From assembly GCA_027596075.1 (NCBI GenBank), contig JADGJC010000112.1:1-64000 (forward strand): a stretch of DNA of 64,000 bases. The letters are read 5' to 3'. The stretch comes from Rhizophlyctis rosea. Its lineage: Eukaryota; Chytridiomycota; Chytridiomycetes; Rhizophlyctidales; Rhizophlyctidaceae. Position 1 is the first letter of the stretch, and every line of letters begins with the position of its first letter. This document shows, one piece after another, positions 34,203 to 46,872 of this stretch. The position numbers and the translations under genes are program-made. A model generated the notes under the pieces. It was not told the DNA's origin. It was given only the letters and a program-made list of their open reading frames with translations, and ran no database searches.

Positions 34203-37017
34203 TTCAGAATGGTGCATCAAGTAGCACGTACACATCCTGATGGATCGCGCTGACGACGTAAACAGAGCGAATCGTATGTGATGGACATCGATGATGATAT
34301 GGGAATGTAGAAAAACCGTGCCGCAAAGATGGAGGTGGACGCATTGGACTGGACTTATGTGCAAGCGATCATGTACCACATGCAGACAGAGGTTGGAGAG
34401 ATGGGGCAAATCGTCCTAGTGCGGATTTGCTACATTCAGAACATGTTCGTCGCACTGCAATGGATATGGCGGATTTCACAATTGACTAAGTGTTGGCATA
34501 TCGCCCCAACCACAAGGCTGAGAATGCATTACCCCTGCCAGTCCATAAGGCACATCACAGTCCGATCATCAAAACAAATATCATTGAGAGAGTACATAAT
34601 GCAGTTCAATTTCAGCAAAGCGCCTTTCCCGGCCTGGATAAGGAAGGGGTAGAAGGATTGCCGCAATCCCACCTGATGACAGCGTTATGGTCCTGTGCAG
34701 ACCGCACGTCTGTGAAGATCAGGCGCTTTTTGGATCCAAAGAAGGATCTCAATTGCAGCGGGTTTCTGCCGAAGCCTACACACTCACGCAAAGGGAAAGA
34801 GGTTGAGTCTTGCATGCCGGCTTGCCTTATGGGAGATCTTCGCAAATTTGGGTGCTCGCGACGATGCTTGATACGGCGACAGCGTTCGCCTAAGACTGGT
34901 TAAGGCGAAGTGTAAGGTGTATGGTGTTGTCGTACACACGAACATACATCGTCATAAGAATTCTTGATCATGAGATGGAGAAGCTTGGCTCTGTCTTCAC
35001 AGGGGCTTGCCACCCTCACGACCGAAGTCATGGCGACATTACAGCCTTCCCCAGACTGCCCTACACGAACTGAGGGTCGTATGATGAAGCGAGTAGCCGT
35101 CGAATATAACCGAGCCGAAATACGTCCGTTGCAACGATCACCATCACATAAAAGTGACATCTCCCTCCCCGTAAACGGCTTGGAGAGTGCTCTACCCTCC
35201 GGAATCAGCATGTTCCTCCTCCTCTAACGACTCGGAGGAACACACTGCCCGCGAGCTTGGTGATTCGTTGGTCTTGAAATTTGATAGGGATACCGAACCG
35301 ATTACCGAACCGTTAACCGAACCGATTACCGAACCGATTACCGAACCGTTTACCGAACCGTTTACCGAACCGATTACCGAACCGTTAACCGAACCGATTA
35401 CCGAACCTTTTACCGAACCGCATACCGATCTGATTACCGTAACCGTTTACACAACCAAAGAGTTACAAGCTGGACCCCCTCCATCCACGAATGGACAGAG
35501 TCTCCTACCGGACCGTGGGGGACTGTAACTACCGCTCCCTCTCTCCGAGCGACATCTGAGCAAAAAGCCCAAGCGTCTCGATGACCCACTTCGAGGTTAG
35601 TATGACGAGGGTTGCCACGTCCTCGAAGCTTGTATGGAATCACCGTGAAGTTTCACCTGGGGGTCGACCCCAGTGAATGGCCATGTCAGTGAAACGTGTT
35701 TGTGGTGAACCCATACCCAATTTGGTCACCAGCGTCCTATATTGACGAGACTGAGCCAAAACTTGATAAAGCACCCTACGGACGCCCCCCTCTGCCTTTA
35801 TTCCCGACTTGGGACAGGCATGTGCCGGAAGTGCGGCACATGGCGGCATTATGGCACCAGTCGCAAAGGCGATATATGCACTGATATTGGGTACTCTGAA
35901 TCTTAGGCCGCTACCGCCTGCTCCTTGGAACGGCAGAGTCCCCTGGGAACCCCTACGTAAATAGGGTATTTTACCTGGGAGAGCCTGGGCGAACCAAATG
36001 TCCAAGGCATTGACGGATGAGGGAATGCAAACAGAGGTACGAAGAGTTCGCAAGGGGCGTGGGTAGTGGGGGGGATTTATGGACTTGGAGGGATTGGCAT
36101 GAAGTCACTGATCGCCATTTGTGGCTTGGCACCGTCACGTGTCAGCATCTCAAATGATTATCCAATCAATGCTAGGGCGCCACATCCAATCTCCAAAAGA
36201 ACCAGCGCACCCACACTTTCTTCCCTTCTTCTCCAGCGTGTCATGTTTTGATGTAGGGGCGGTAACACTCTTTTTCGCCAAAAGCGTTGACTTTCCTTCG
36301 GGGGCGCTCACAGGTTAAAAGACCCCAGGACCTGCAACTTCGGTTCGGGTAGAGGTTCACCTGTGGTATGCCGTTGACGTGTATCAGGTGGATCAGGCTG
36401 GGACGTGATCACGAAACCAGAGTTTTGAGCTTCGGCTCTCATGACATGAGCTCTAATGCCACCACATGCTGCAATAGGCATGTGCCTGTCCCAAGTCAGG
36501 GAATATCCTCATATGAGGGTAGAGGCAGAGGGAAGCGTTTCTCTAACACTCAACTCCAACACTGAAGTCTGGCATGCACTCCACTCCACATACTCGAGGC
36601 TATTGAAAAGGTATGTTGCGTTTAACTCACGTTACAACTCACTCATTGCACAAAGCCCAAGTCATACAAGACCATTCTCTTGCTGACTGCCACCTTGATG
36701 GGGTGACTGGGCTTTTCGCCCATCGGCGCTTCCGTTAGGGTTGCGTGAGGGCAAGGAGAATAAGAGTCGGATGTATATAAATGTAGATAGGTCCGAGGGT
36801 TGTCTGCTTTTGCGTCGTCGGCGCGGGAGGGCAGGAGGGTGTGGTGGACTGTACATATGTGTTTAGTGATAGATTTTGTTTTCTTCAACAGGATATGGAT
36901 TGCACGGCCTTCCTATCAATGGCGAAACGTTTGATACATGATTGGACTATCAACTACATTGAATCTATGTACAGTGCTATATTCTACCTACATTTTTCAA
37001 CTATATCACTACAAAAA
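34203..37017. other. Gene-poor 2.8 kb between SWI5 and UTP10
   Basis: I find no gene with a credible start, splicing and product. Longer frames (34490-34903 plus, 35640-36053 minus) lack an ATG or any known domain and could be decayed mobile DNA. The TEP-x repeat at 35292-35435 is listed separately. The right end flanks the UTP10 stop. Confidence 0.45.
35292..35435 (+). repeat. 12-base tandem repeat, twelve units, reads as TEP-x
   Basis: Twelve contiguous 12-base units with core ACCGAACCG followed by ATT, TTA or TTT. In one plus frame this reads Thr-Glu-Pro then Ile, Leu or Phe. Units 1-9 keep the core exactly; units 10-12 decay (TTTT, CAT, ACCGATCTG). The frame is open from 35187 to 35528 but begins with GTG, not ATG, so it could be an exon of an unrecognised gene or chance. 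Confidence 0.9.
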
Positions 37018-40000
37018 CTATGCCGTAAAGTATTGCTCAATTGGTTCACCAAGGTATTGTTGAATCTTGGCGCACAAGTCCCGGCATGCCTTCTCCACCT
37101 CCGCATCATCATCTGCAACAAACGAACAGCACAGTGAGCAATCGACCACAAGCGGTAGAATCATACATCACTGCAAACTCACCCTCCATCAGCTCCGCCA
37201 AGAATGGAATGGTCTCCGGGAACAGCACAAGCATCTCCTCTCCCAAACGGTCGTATAGCTCCTGGAGAACCTTCAGAGCCGTCAAACGGATCTCTGGCCT
37301 TTCGCTGCGGGTTTGCATCAAGATTTGCTGGTTGAGAGGCTTCCATCGCACCTCGTTGCCACCCGCGACGGCGAGTTGTCCCAAGCATGGAATAAGGCTC
37401 GTAGTCATGCGATCCTGATTTGTTATGTCAGCGATTCACAAAGTCTTAAGAAATGGAATTGCGGAAACACGTACCATGTACTTCTTTCCGTGCACGTCCA
37501 CAGCGGCGATCTGGCTCACCAACGGTGCAAGAAGCTTCTCAAATCTGTCATCCGAAACAGCGCCTACATCGAGATGTTAAGCTTCAAAAAGTGCACGACC
37601 AACACCTAAGAAGATGCTACTCAGAACCATACCATCATTATCATACAAGAACCACTTCTGCAAAGAGCTCACAACAGAGGTCCAAAGCACAACCGGAGTT
37701 TTGCGTTTCTTGAACCCATCCAACCGATTAATCGACGTCTCGAAAACGTATCCATAATACGGCGCAATGATAGATTTCAATCGCCCCAGCAAGTTGTCCA
37801 ACAAGCGATAGAAAAAGATCTGCCTGGCATCAATGTCCGCTTGTGACAGACCGTTCTTCTCCAACAACTCGGATGTGGCCCAATCAATGGTCCTCAGGAA
37901 CAAGGGTTTGAAGAGCGTTTCGTTCATCTTCATGACGAGCTGGAGGAACGAGGAGATGATGCTGTTCTCTACCAAGTTCAGATCCTGCATGTGATAATGA
38001 TGTTAGTTATGACGAGTAGGTTTCGAGGTAGTCGTACGAGAGGCAATAACAAACCTCAGCCGAAACCTTCCCCCCATTCGTCCTACGATAGTCAAAGGAC
38101 ACCAAGAAGAATCTGAACAGCTCTTTGTGGTGCTGCACAAGGTCCGCCTTCGGCATGTGAGTGATCACATTTCCAACCAGTCCAAACAATCCCAAAAGGG
38201 AGGCCTTTCCATTCGCTAGAGCCGTTTTCAATTGATCGAAGATAGCGGGAAGGACAACGCGAGCCGCCACCTTCTGCGCAAGCGCAGACAGAAGGTCGTT
38301 GGATTTTTCAACCACGCGCGTGACCGCGCCGGTTGCGTCAGGCAGGCGTTGAAGGGATGGGTGAAGGGTGAGCTCCACGATAGTTGAAATGTAGGGACTG
38401 ACGAATTGGGGCAATGTCTCTACAATGGCATCCAAGGACGCCAATGCCGCAAGAAGCACGCTTTCCTTGTTCGCTTCGGACTCCACCAACTCCTCCTTGA
38501 TGTTACCGATAATGGCAGGCATGAACTTGGGAAGCACGGGCAAGATGCGTGGGCCGATCTCGATACTGCAACGTACGGAGGAATGATAAGTATTACGGTC
38601 AATTAAACATTGAAAACGGCAACACTTACCAAATGGCGGTCAAACCCACAAATGCAGACGCTACCACTTGTTTGTTAGAATGCTTGAGCACTCCGTCCTT
38701 GACCAAAACGGATGCGACGCTTGCGTAAGTGTCGACGTCTTGTTGTCCCATAGCCCGAGCCATTGTTGTCAAGCAAATCAACGCCGCCTGTTTGTTCTCC
38801 ACAACCTGCAATATATTTAGTGATTAGCACTCTGCCTAAATCGACACACTACTCAGTGAACAACGAACCTTGATGTCCGCGTCGGAACCATCGTCCTTCG
38901 CAAGGAAGCTCTTGAGATCATTCACGGTCCGTTTGAATGCCGCAACTGCATCGTCGTCAATGTCCTCCCCAAGATCCTCCACCTTCTTGGTGAGCATGTC
39001 GATAGACTTTCGGCGGATCTAAAACGAGAAAATTCAATACATGAGCCACCCCAATGGAAATAGAGCATTTCGAAATGCATACCGTGATGTCGTCATTCCT
39101 GAACAGCTTCGCGATAACTCTCAAGAATGCAGGCAATGAAAGCGGAGCAGTTGCCCTGCCCAACGTCTCGTACAATGTACCCGACAGCGCCTTTGCATAT
39201 TTCACGTCCGTAGGCGACCCTTCCTCTTCCTTCTCGGCTAAATAGGTGTTCGCCGTACTCAACAACGCAAGTAACATCTCCGTCAGACGGGTCACTCGAG
39301 CTTCACTGTCCTCCTCCGGAATAGCAGCAAATCTGGCAGCGAATGTTCGGCTGCCAAGCAAGGTACCGACAAACTTGGCACAGAGGTGCTTGAAGTGCCG
39401 CAACTCCTTTTGCAAGTGAGCACTGAACAAAATCTACAATCAGCAGCCGTCGAACATCTGCGCACGGGAGCTTGTACAACGTACCGAATATCGAAGAGTC
39501 CTTCGCCAGAATCCTCATCTTCATCCTCAGGCTTTTCATCCGGCAACGACCCAATCGTTTTCAAAATACCACAAATTGCATTCAACTGCGTCAACCCAGA
39601 GAATTGTTGACAAAGAGATAGACCAAACTCGAACAAATCCTCAATGGTTTCGATCGTGTCGCCACTGGCAGACTTGCGAGAGCTCTTCGTGGTATACTTG
39701 GCAAGGATGAGCATGATCACGACATCCAAGAAAGTGTCGTCTCCAAGAGTTGTGATCAAAACGGTGAAAAGCCTCTGGCACCGATGTTTGGGGATAAGGA
39801 ACGCGGCGTTCACGAATGGTTCCAATACGGGCTTGACGGCCGCAACCAACTCGGTACGGTCAGAAGCACTGGCTTTATGTTTCGCAACCAAGGGCGGAAG
39901 AATGGTCTCCAAGGTCTAATAACCCTTCATCAGCAATAATTCAAAGCAGCCGTACACAGAGACTGATATCCTTACCTGCTGAATCACATGCGAGCTGTAG

Positions 40001-43000
40001 TTGTCGTCCTGGCGAACAACACTGGCCCCCATAAACGTAAACACGGAAATGATCTCCGGGAGCACCTTGTCTGGGTAAACTGTGGCGATGGCCGCCATTA
40101 GAAGCAAGGCTGCGTTATGCGTTTGCGGATTATCCGTCACGCGGATGCACTGCACGAGCAGATCCACACGCAGACTGGAATCGTCAAAGTGCGTGTTGGT
40201 TTTCTATTAACTTGAAAGTTAGTCGCCGGTCTAAAATATGCTGTAATCAGATTCAGATGTACCTTCGCAAACTCGACAAGCGACAGAGTGGCACCAAGGA
40301 TGAGCTGCTTGATGTACTGCAAGGACACGGGTGCACCCGACGCTTCAAGATTGATGATAGTTCCCAAGAGCTCGAAAAGGAACCCGATGAGATTCGTCTT
40401 GTTCTCAATGTCCTTCTTGTATTCCAACAACTCCAACAAACTGGTGAGACGGAAGAAGACCTGAAGTTTCTCCTCGCTGGACACAGGGGAATCAGGAAAT
40501 TGGCCGAGTAAACAGAACAATCGACAGTAACGCACCCGCTACCGCGCAACTTCTTCGCGGCCGGCTCCACAGCCTCCACCAAATCGTTCTGGCACGCTTC
40601 CAACTGCGCCAAGACCAACTCTGCAGTCAATGGCAACTTCCTGAAGAGCCTCTTCACCGTATCCACCGTCGACTGAGGCGCATTCACAGTCAAATCAACC
40701 AATGCCCCAAACACCTCCGACTGCTTCTCCACAGCAATGGCCTTGAACCAGTCGGCACTGATTTGTCCCGTCACCACCTGCTGAATGGATTGCGCGCGTG
40801 ACCCAACCTTCAGCGCCCGATCCAACAGTATCATTTCGCGGAAGATTTTCACATATCGTCCGCTTCGCATGCCGAAGAGCGCAGACACGGCGCGAGCAGT
40901 GAAGGACTGGATCAATAGGACGAGCAATTGGCACCGATGTTCGTGCGTCTTCCCATCTTCCGCAGTGTCGGAAACTACCAACTTCAAAGTTGATTCCAAG
41001 ACTGGGTACAAGCTCTTCAATTTCGCCGGGGAATCGCAAAGTCGCAAGGTGGCCAATAGCTTCGATTGCATGTACGTCTTTGGGCTTGCGAGTATGTTTG
41101 TGACCAGGAAAGAAAGAACATCATCCCGGTAAACTTCCGGGTCATTTGAGCCAGACTTCAGCAAAAGCGTGTGAACATGACGCTCAAGGAACAGCTCGTC
41201 AGTCAGCATTTCATCCTTGCAAGCAAGGAGCCCAGTAACGAAAGCTGCTGCCGCCTCTCCAGTCAAATACTGAACTTGGCCTGCCCCTCCAGTTAGTACA
41301 ACTGTTCGCCATCGATGGCCAATGACCCGTATTTGCATACCTGATGAAGGCCCATAATACAAGTCGTATGCATAAATAGATCCAGCTTTCTGCTTTTTAA
41401 ATCCAACCCCGAAGCGTGCATAACAAGCCTTGATTGCAGTCAAGCAAACCAAGGCGCTGTTGCGAACCACCTATGTGTGAAGACTTTAGCGCTATTCAGG
41501 CCTCAACTAGGTCAAACAGGAACGCACCTTGCTCTGGTTGGCAAGCGCCACCATCAGAGTAGGAACGACCAGTTGGAAGTCGTATTTCAATGGAGTAGTA
41601 GGCTCCGCAAAAAGGCGAACAAAGGATGTAGCGATATTGAGCGCTGCTGTCTTCACCGATGGTGTTGAATCTACATCTGCACGACTATTAGCTTCATGGA
41701 GTTAGACCAATCAGAAATCCTATCTCACCATCGTCCGTCCAGAAGACGCTGCAAAACTCAATAGTTTCTTTCCCAACGTGATGTTTGAACAAAGACTTCA
41801 ACAAATCCTCACTCCAGGAGGGCATCCCCATGGTGACAAAGTTACGAAAGACGTTTGTGATCAGTGCTTTGTAGCCAGCAGCTTCGGTTTCCTACATTAT
41901 CATATTAGCCAAATGAAGATATTCCATATCACGATTTTGAACACACCTTGCTAACGTCCAACATCCACGCGAAAGACCCCTCTGGCGGCTTGGCATAGCT
42001 GATGAGATTGTTGAGCGCGAAAACAAGCGCCTTGGATTCGGGACCCGATGCCTTCGAGACTCTCGTGGCAATGAGCTCCTTCATCAGTGCAGGATGAACT
42101 TGTCCATTGGTCGAGAGCACCTCCGCATTGTCTTTCACCATGGGGGCGTCAAGCTGCGACATGTGTTTCACAACATTGTCCAAAAGGGCTGCACCGATGA
42201 CATACTTGGACGCTGCGACCATCATCTCCGTCAGTGCCTCAGCAAAGGGAAATGAACCTCATGTATTCTTACCCCCATCAGCTTGGACAAATGCCAAGCT
42301 CAGAACAAGCAAGGCCAACAGCCGCATGCTGTACGACGAAGAGCTCAAACTGCGGATGAAGAATTGGAGATCCGCATCGCGCTGAGGGCTTTTCAGAAGG
42401 TTGCCTACACACCCAAAAATCAATGACAGCTGATCCACAGCAAGCTCGTTGAAAAAGTTCTCACCCGCAATAGTCCCAACCACTTCCGCCATTGCCACTG
42501 CCAAAGTCTCTGCGGATAATTCTCCTTTCTCCTTCGAAGTTTTTGGCACAGGAAGAGTCTTCTCACAGCCGACGACCAAATGGCGGAACGGGAAATCAGG
42601 TTGAGCTGATGCAGAAATGGCTGCCTTGGTGAGCTTCCTCGTCTACGATCCGATGAGCGATTGAGCAATTAGCAAAGAAAAGATTCGAAACTGCAAAAGT
42701 CTTGGAAAGAAAACCCACATGATTGGACCAAAAGAAGGCAGAAAGAATGTCTTCTTTCACGGCATCGTCCATGACCGCCCCTTCTCGACCCAAAACCTTC
42801 AAAAGCAGAGCAAACGCTGCACATTTGTTCTCCAGGCTGCTGTCGTCGTTGTGAAGAATTTGATGAAGAGCGGAAACCAAGCTGGGCCCCGCAACTACAT
42901 CGGGGAGGGCCTCCATCCGCAAGACCGTTTGTACGACTTTATGATCGTCATCTTTCAAGCGATCAAGAAGGACATCTTCTGCAAAGTCGGGGACGGATTT

Positions 43001-44903
43001 GTCTTCCGCAACGATTGCAGCAAGCCTGTCGACAGCGATGCGTCTGATGGAAGCTTCCGGGTGTTGGAGGCTCAGATACAATGTAGTTTTGAGGTTCTGA
43101 ATGGGTTCATGGATCGTGCCTTTGAACGTGGACGAGACCAAATTGTAGACAATGTGACGGCGTGTTTTGCCCAGAGTCTGGAATGGGGCCGGATTAGAAA
43201 TATCGAGCATTGGGACACCGGTTGAAATGGTCAACTCACATTCAGCTGATGTTCGACGAGAGCGTCAATTTCCTTCGGGAACTTGTTATGCAGACGACGG
43301 AAGAGATTTGTCAGCATGCCCAAAATTGCTTCTTTGCGTTCTTCGTCCTCCGTTTGAGCCCCGTTCTGCGAGAGATACTGAGCAAGAATGGCTTCGCAAG
43401 CGGATGCAGCCAATGTAGGGGAAAGCTTGGCTTCCCGAATCAGGGCTTCTAACAACTCTGAAGCGTTCGACGCCATCGGATCAGCATTATCCAGGTTGAT
43501 CAATTGCACGACTGCCAAAATAATAGGTCGCAGAATGCCATCAGCTTCATATTCCTGGCCAGTTTTTATGAGAGCGTCCTGCATTTGTGACCTACAACTG
43601 TGAAATCAGTCTCACGTCTTTCAGCCCAAAGCGAAGCAGATCCGTCACACCCACCCAATGACTACCAGCTGCTCAGCCGCAGATGGTGGAAACTCAACGG
43701 ACTCGCTTTGCGACTGACAGATTGTCATCATAAACAGGACCGTAGATTCCACGTTCGTCTCGTTCAAACCAGAAGCCGCCAATTCTATAATGTCTCGTGT
43801 AGCTTCCCCATCCAAAGAGATTCGTTGAACCAGTTGAGCCATAATGACTTGTGCTGCACACTGGAGCGGCTTTTAGCTAACCTAGAAGACCCATATGACT
43901 AATCCTTTGTTTACCTGAAGGTCAGTCCACCGAGGATTAGATAAGGACAAAAAGGCAAGTAGAGTTGGGAGCAACACGCGGACATCATCATCCGTGATAG
44001 CCGAAAGACTTTGAAGGTATTGAAGGACCGTGAAAGTGAAAAATGAGAACAAGGTCCTGTGCACAACATTCGCACCTTTGGCTGCCGAAGCCTGCGGGGA
44101 GTGTGATGTGAGTCTGTGAGGGGACGGTTCAGGTGACAATAGTCACCTACCATATTGCATATGGATTCCAGGACAGAGTGGTCAACGGAGCAACGCTGGA
44201 CGAGTGATGTCCGATCTAGTGGGGTTTTGGTATGTTGGAGAGCAGACATGAAACCCCATCGGGCATTGTCGCTGCAAGACTTTAGGAACGATGTGATGTG
44301 CCAAAAGACTGGAACTCACAACTCTACCTGATTGCAAGCACCGAAAGGACCTGAGCAAATTGCTTCGTCTCGTGATAGGGCAAGATACATTCGATGACAG
44401 AGTCGACGTTGAACATGTGAACGCTAATTGTTTCGTAATGTCAAAAGCGGCCAGGAAACCAATTTCGACTTATGAAACACCAACCCAAATCCGCGAATGA
44501 GCCATTCCAACACTTTGAAAGAGCTTTGCTGCAAGAAGTACGGTGAGAGCACTCGAAGGAACTGTTGTATACTCTTGTCCAACAGCTCATTGTCCGCTTT
44601 GGTCTGAAATATGACCAATTAGACTAAAGGCAGAATTGCTGAAAGTACAACGTCATGACTTGCCTGTAGCAATCGGTCGAATGTTTTCATCCCCTCCGCA
44701 AAGAGCGTATTTTCGAATTCTTTGAATAACTGGTTCTGACTAGTGAGCTCCGCCAAGCCATCTCGCCCAATGGTAAAAACGGTTTCCTTGTCAAGGTCCG
44801 CAGCTTGCTTCCCAGAGAAGAGAAGAGATACCCTCCCCTTAGTCGGGGGAGGACGGTTCCCCGCAATCGCTTTGAGCTGAGAGCTCAACGATGTTGCAGG
44901 CAT
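37018..44903 (-). CDS. UTP10: Utp10 / HEATR1, U3 snoRNP small-subunit processome protein
   Basis: Twenty-five exons: 44903-44664, 44603-44485, 44423-44328, 44271-44151, 44091-43915, 43860-43655, 43597-43240, 43177-42719, 42642-42289, 42237-41947, 41891-41729, 41676-41528, 41470-41341, 41280-40536, 40476-40263, 40203-39976, 39915-39485, 39422-39083, 39018-38869, 38805-38630, 38565-38055, 37984-37633, 37563-37475, 37414-37183 and 37112-37018. The model gives 2141 residues (human HEATR1 2144). The N-terminus (MPATSLSSQL, GVHMFNVDS.., LPYHETKQFAQVLSVL) and the BP28CT region (LLMAAIATVYPDKVL, FMGASVVRQDDNYSSHVI) are diagnostic; the rest is HEAT repeats. Utp10 is needed for early 18S rRNA processing and rDNA transcription. 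Intron 1 has a GC donor. The junction after exon 9 is uncertain: a GTCCAA donor keeps frame, the stronger GTAAGA at 42272 does not. Exon 7 may start at 43597 or 43591. Confidence 0.95.
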
Positions 44904-45219
44904 TGTGGAATGTCTTGTGCAAAGGGACCGTTTGACAGCACAGGAGATAAAAATTAAGTCGCAGGGCCTTCTGGCCTTGGGTAAAATCTTGGGACGCAAT
45001 TCAAATGCCGGATGTGGCGCATGCAACCAGCCATCAAAAAGAATTCAAGCAAGCCACAACCCATTCCAGTTTGTACTTTTTGGGTCAAATCATCTCTGTC
45101 CATCTCTGTCCGATGAATGGACAGAGCAATGACTGGAAAAAGCAAACGTCAAAAGACACAACTCCGACAATTCTGCATCTGAAAATAGCCTTCAATCACC
45201 AAAGTGGGAATAAAGCACC
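44904..45219. promoter_or_regulatory. Bidirectional promoter, UTP10 / RFC3
   Basis: The start codons of a ribosome-biogenesis gene and a replication-clamp-loader gene on opposite strands are 316 bases apart. Shared growth-linked control is plausible but only inferred. Confidence 0.45.
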
Positions 45220-46872
45220 ATGACAGACGTAACAGATATGGATGTTGACGAGGAGTGGCCGACCCCAATTTCGAGTGCCAAGGGCAAGGGGAAAGCAACC
45301 GCCGTCGTGGAGGAGAAGGGATCTTCAAAGGAAAACTTGCCTTGGTGTGTCTCACGAAACAGAAAGAAGGGTTTACAACGTGCCGGCTAATTTGGGTGGT
45401 TTTGCGGTTTAGGGTTGAGAAATACCGTCCGGCACAATTGGATGACTTAATTTCACACGAGGACATCATATCCACCAGTAAGTTGCGAAGCCTCGACTTT
45501 GCCAAGCGTGCGCTAAAACAGACACAGTCACCAAGTTCATCGACGAAAACCGACTACCACACTTGTTGTTCTACGGACCTCCCGGCACCGGAAAGACGTC
45601 AACTATCCTAGCATGTGCACGCCGATTGTATGGGGAGCGGTATAAGTCCATGATACTTGAGGTGTGAACCTGTGTCGACGATGTCGATGAAGAGCCAACA
45701 CTTATTGATTTTTTACAGCTCAATGCATCCGATGAGCGTGGAATTGATGTAGTTCGCGAACAGATTAAGAATTTTGCTAGTACAAAGAAGATCTTCAGGT
45801 GAATCAGAAAGGCTTGTCAGTATTTGTGGATGAGAGCTGACCCAACTGCTTGCTCGTGCCGCAGCTCTGGCTTCAAATTGATCATCCTCGACGAAGCGGA
45901 TGCAATGACGCAAGTTGCCCAAAATGCTTTGAGACGAAGTGCGTACATCGAATGCGCTCAATTCTTTTGGAGATTTAGACTGACTATGTGCAACAGTCAT
46001 TGAAAAATATACCCGCAATGTTCGGTTCTGCATCATTTGCAACTATGTTGGCAAAATCATACCAGCGTTGCAATCTCGATGTACGCGATTCCGATTTGCA
46101 CCCTTGAAGGAAGATCAAATTCGGTCACGACTGGATTTTATCATTCAAATGGAAGAGTGAGTGGGTTTGTCCTTATCAATTGGGCGTTCGTGTATCTAGA
46201 CAAGTCCTGGCTATTAGCGTCCAAATCAAGGAAGACGGCAGACAAGCACTTTTGAGATTGTCACAAGGGGATATGAGAAGAGCCCTAAATATCTTGCAAG
46301 TAGGTTTTCAGATCCTCATGAATGCCCTATTTCCAAATTGTCGTTGACAGTACTTAACTCCTTTATTGACGGCAGGCCACAAATGCTGCATATGACACCG
46401 TCACGGAAGACGCCGTATATACCTGCACGGGGTCCCCTTTACCCAAAGACATCAACCGCATCGCTTCCATATTGTTCGAATCAGACTTCTCCTCCGCCTA
46501 CACTAGTAAGTCGATCGGTGCAGGGACTACTGACAACATCAGGAGTAACACCGTCACAGGCATACAACGTATGAAAACCGACAAAGGTCTAGCCCTATCT
46601 GACATCATCACGGAACTATATAATGTGATAATGGCGATGGAGCTACATGCACCTTGCAGAGTTCTTCTTTTGGACAAACTGGCAGAGATTGAGTAAGTAT
46701 GCTTGGTTCACGTAATTCCAGTGCAAAGATGAGTTTCATGCTTTGATCTTCAACTTATGCTCCTACCAGGTACAACCTTGCAGCGGGCTGCACCGAGAAG
46801 ATACAACTAGGAGCTCTCATCGGGACTTTCAGAAATGTCGTGGATCTCACTGAAAAAATTAGTTTGCAGTGA
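45220..46872 (+). CDS. RFC3: Replication factor C small subunit (yeast Rfc3 / human RFC5)
   Basis: Ten exons: 45220-45344, 45413-45477, 45528-45661, 45719-45798, 45865-45938, 45997-46156, 46218-46299, 46376-46505, 46560-46692 and 46770-46872, giving 361 residues. AAA+ motifs are complete: Walker [10 protein letters not shown], Walker [11 protein letters not shown], sensor region RFCIICNYV and the SRC arginine-finger motif [29 protein letters not shown] and [19 protein letters not shown] place it with Rfc3/RFC5 rather than Rfc2 or Rfc4. It loads the PCNA sliding clamp. The C-terminal collar domain runs to the end. Confidence 0.95.

Noticed and set aside
35640..36053. 137-codon open frame on minus strand
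   Set aside because: No ATG, no recognisable family, and the region has no other sign of coding.
34203..36880. Retrotransposon or other mobile element with coding capacity
   Set aside because: No reverse transcriptase, integrase, transposase motif, LTR or terminal repeat pair could be found by eye.
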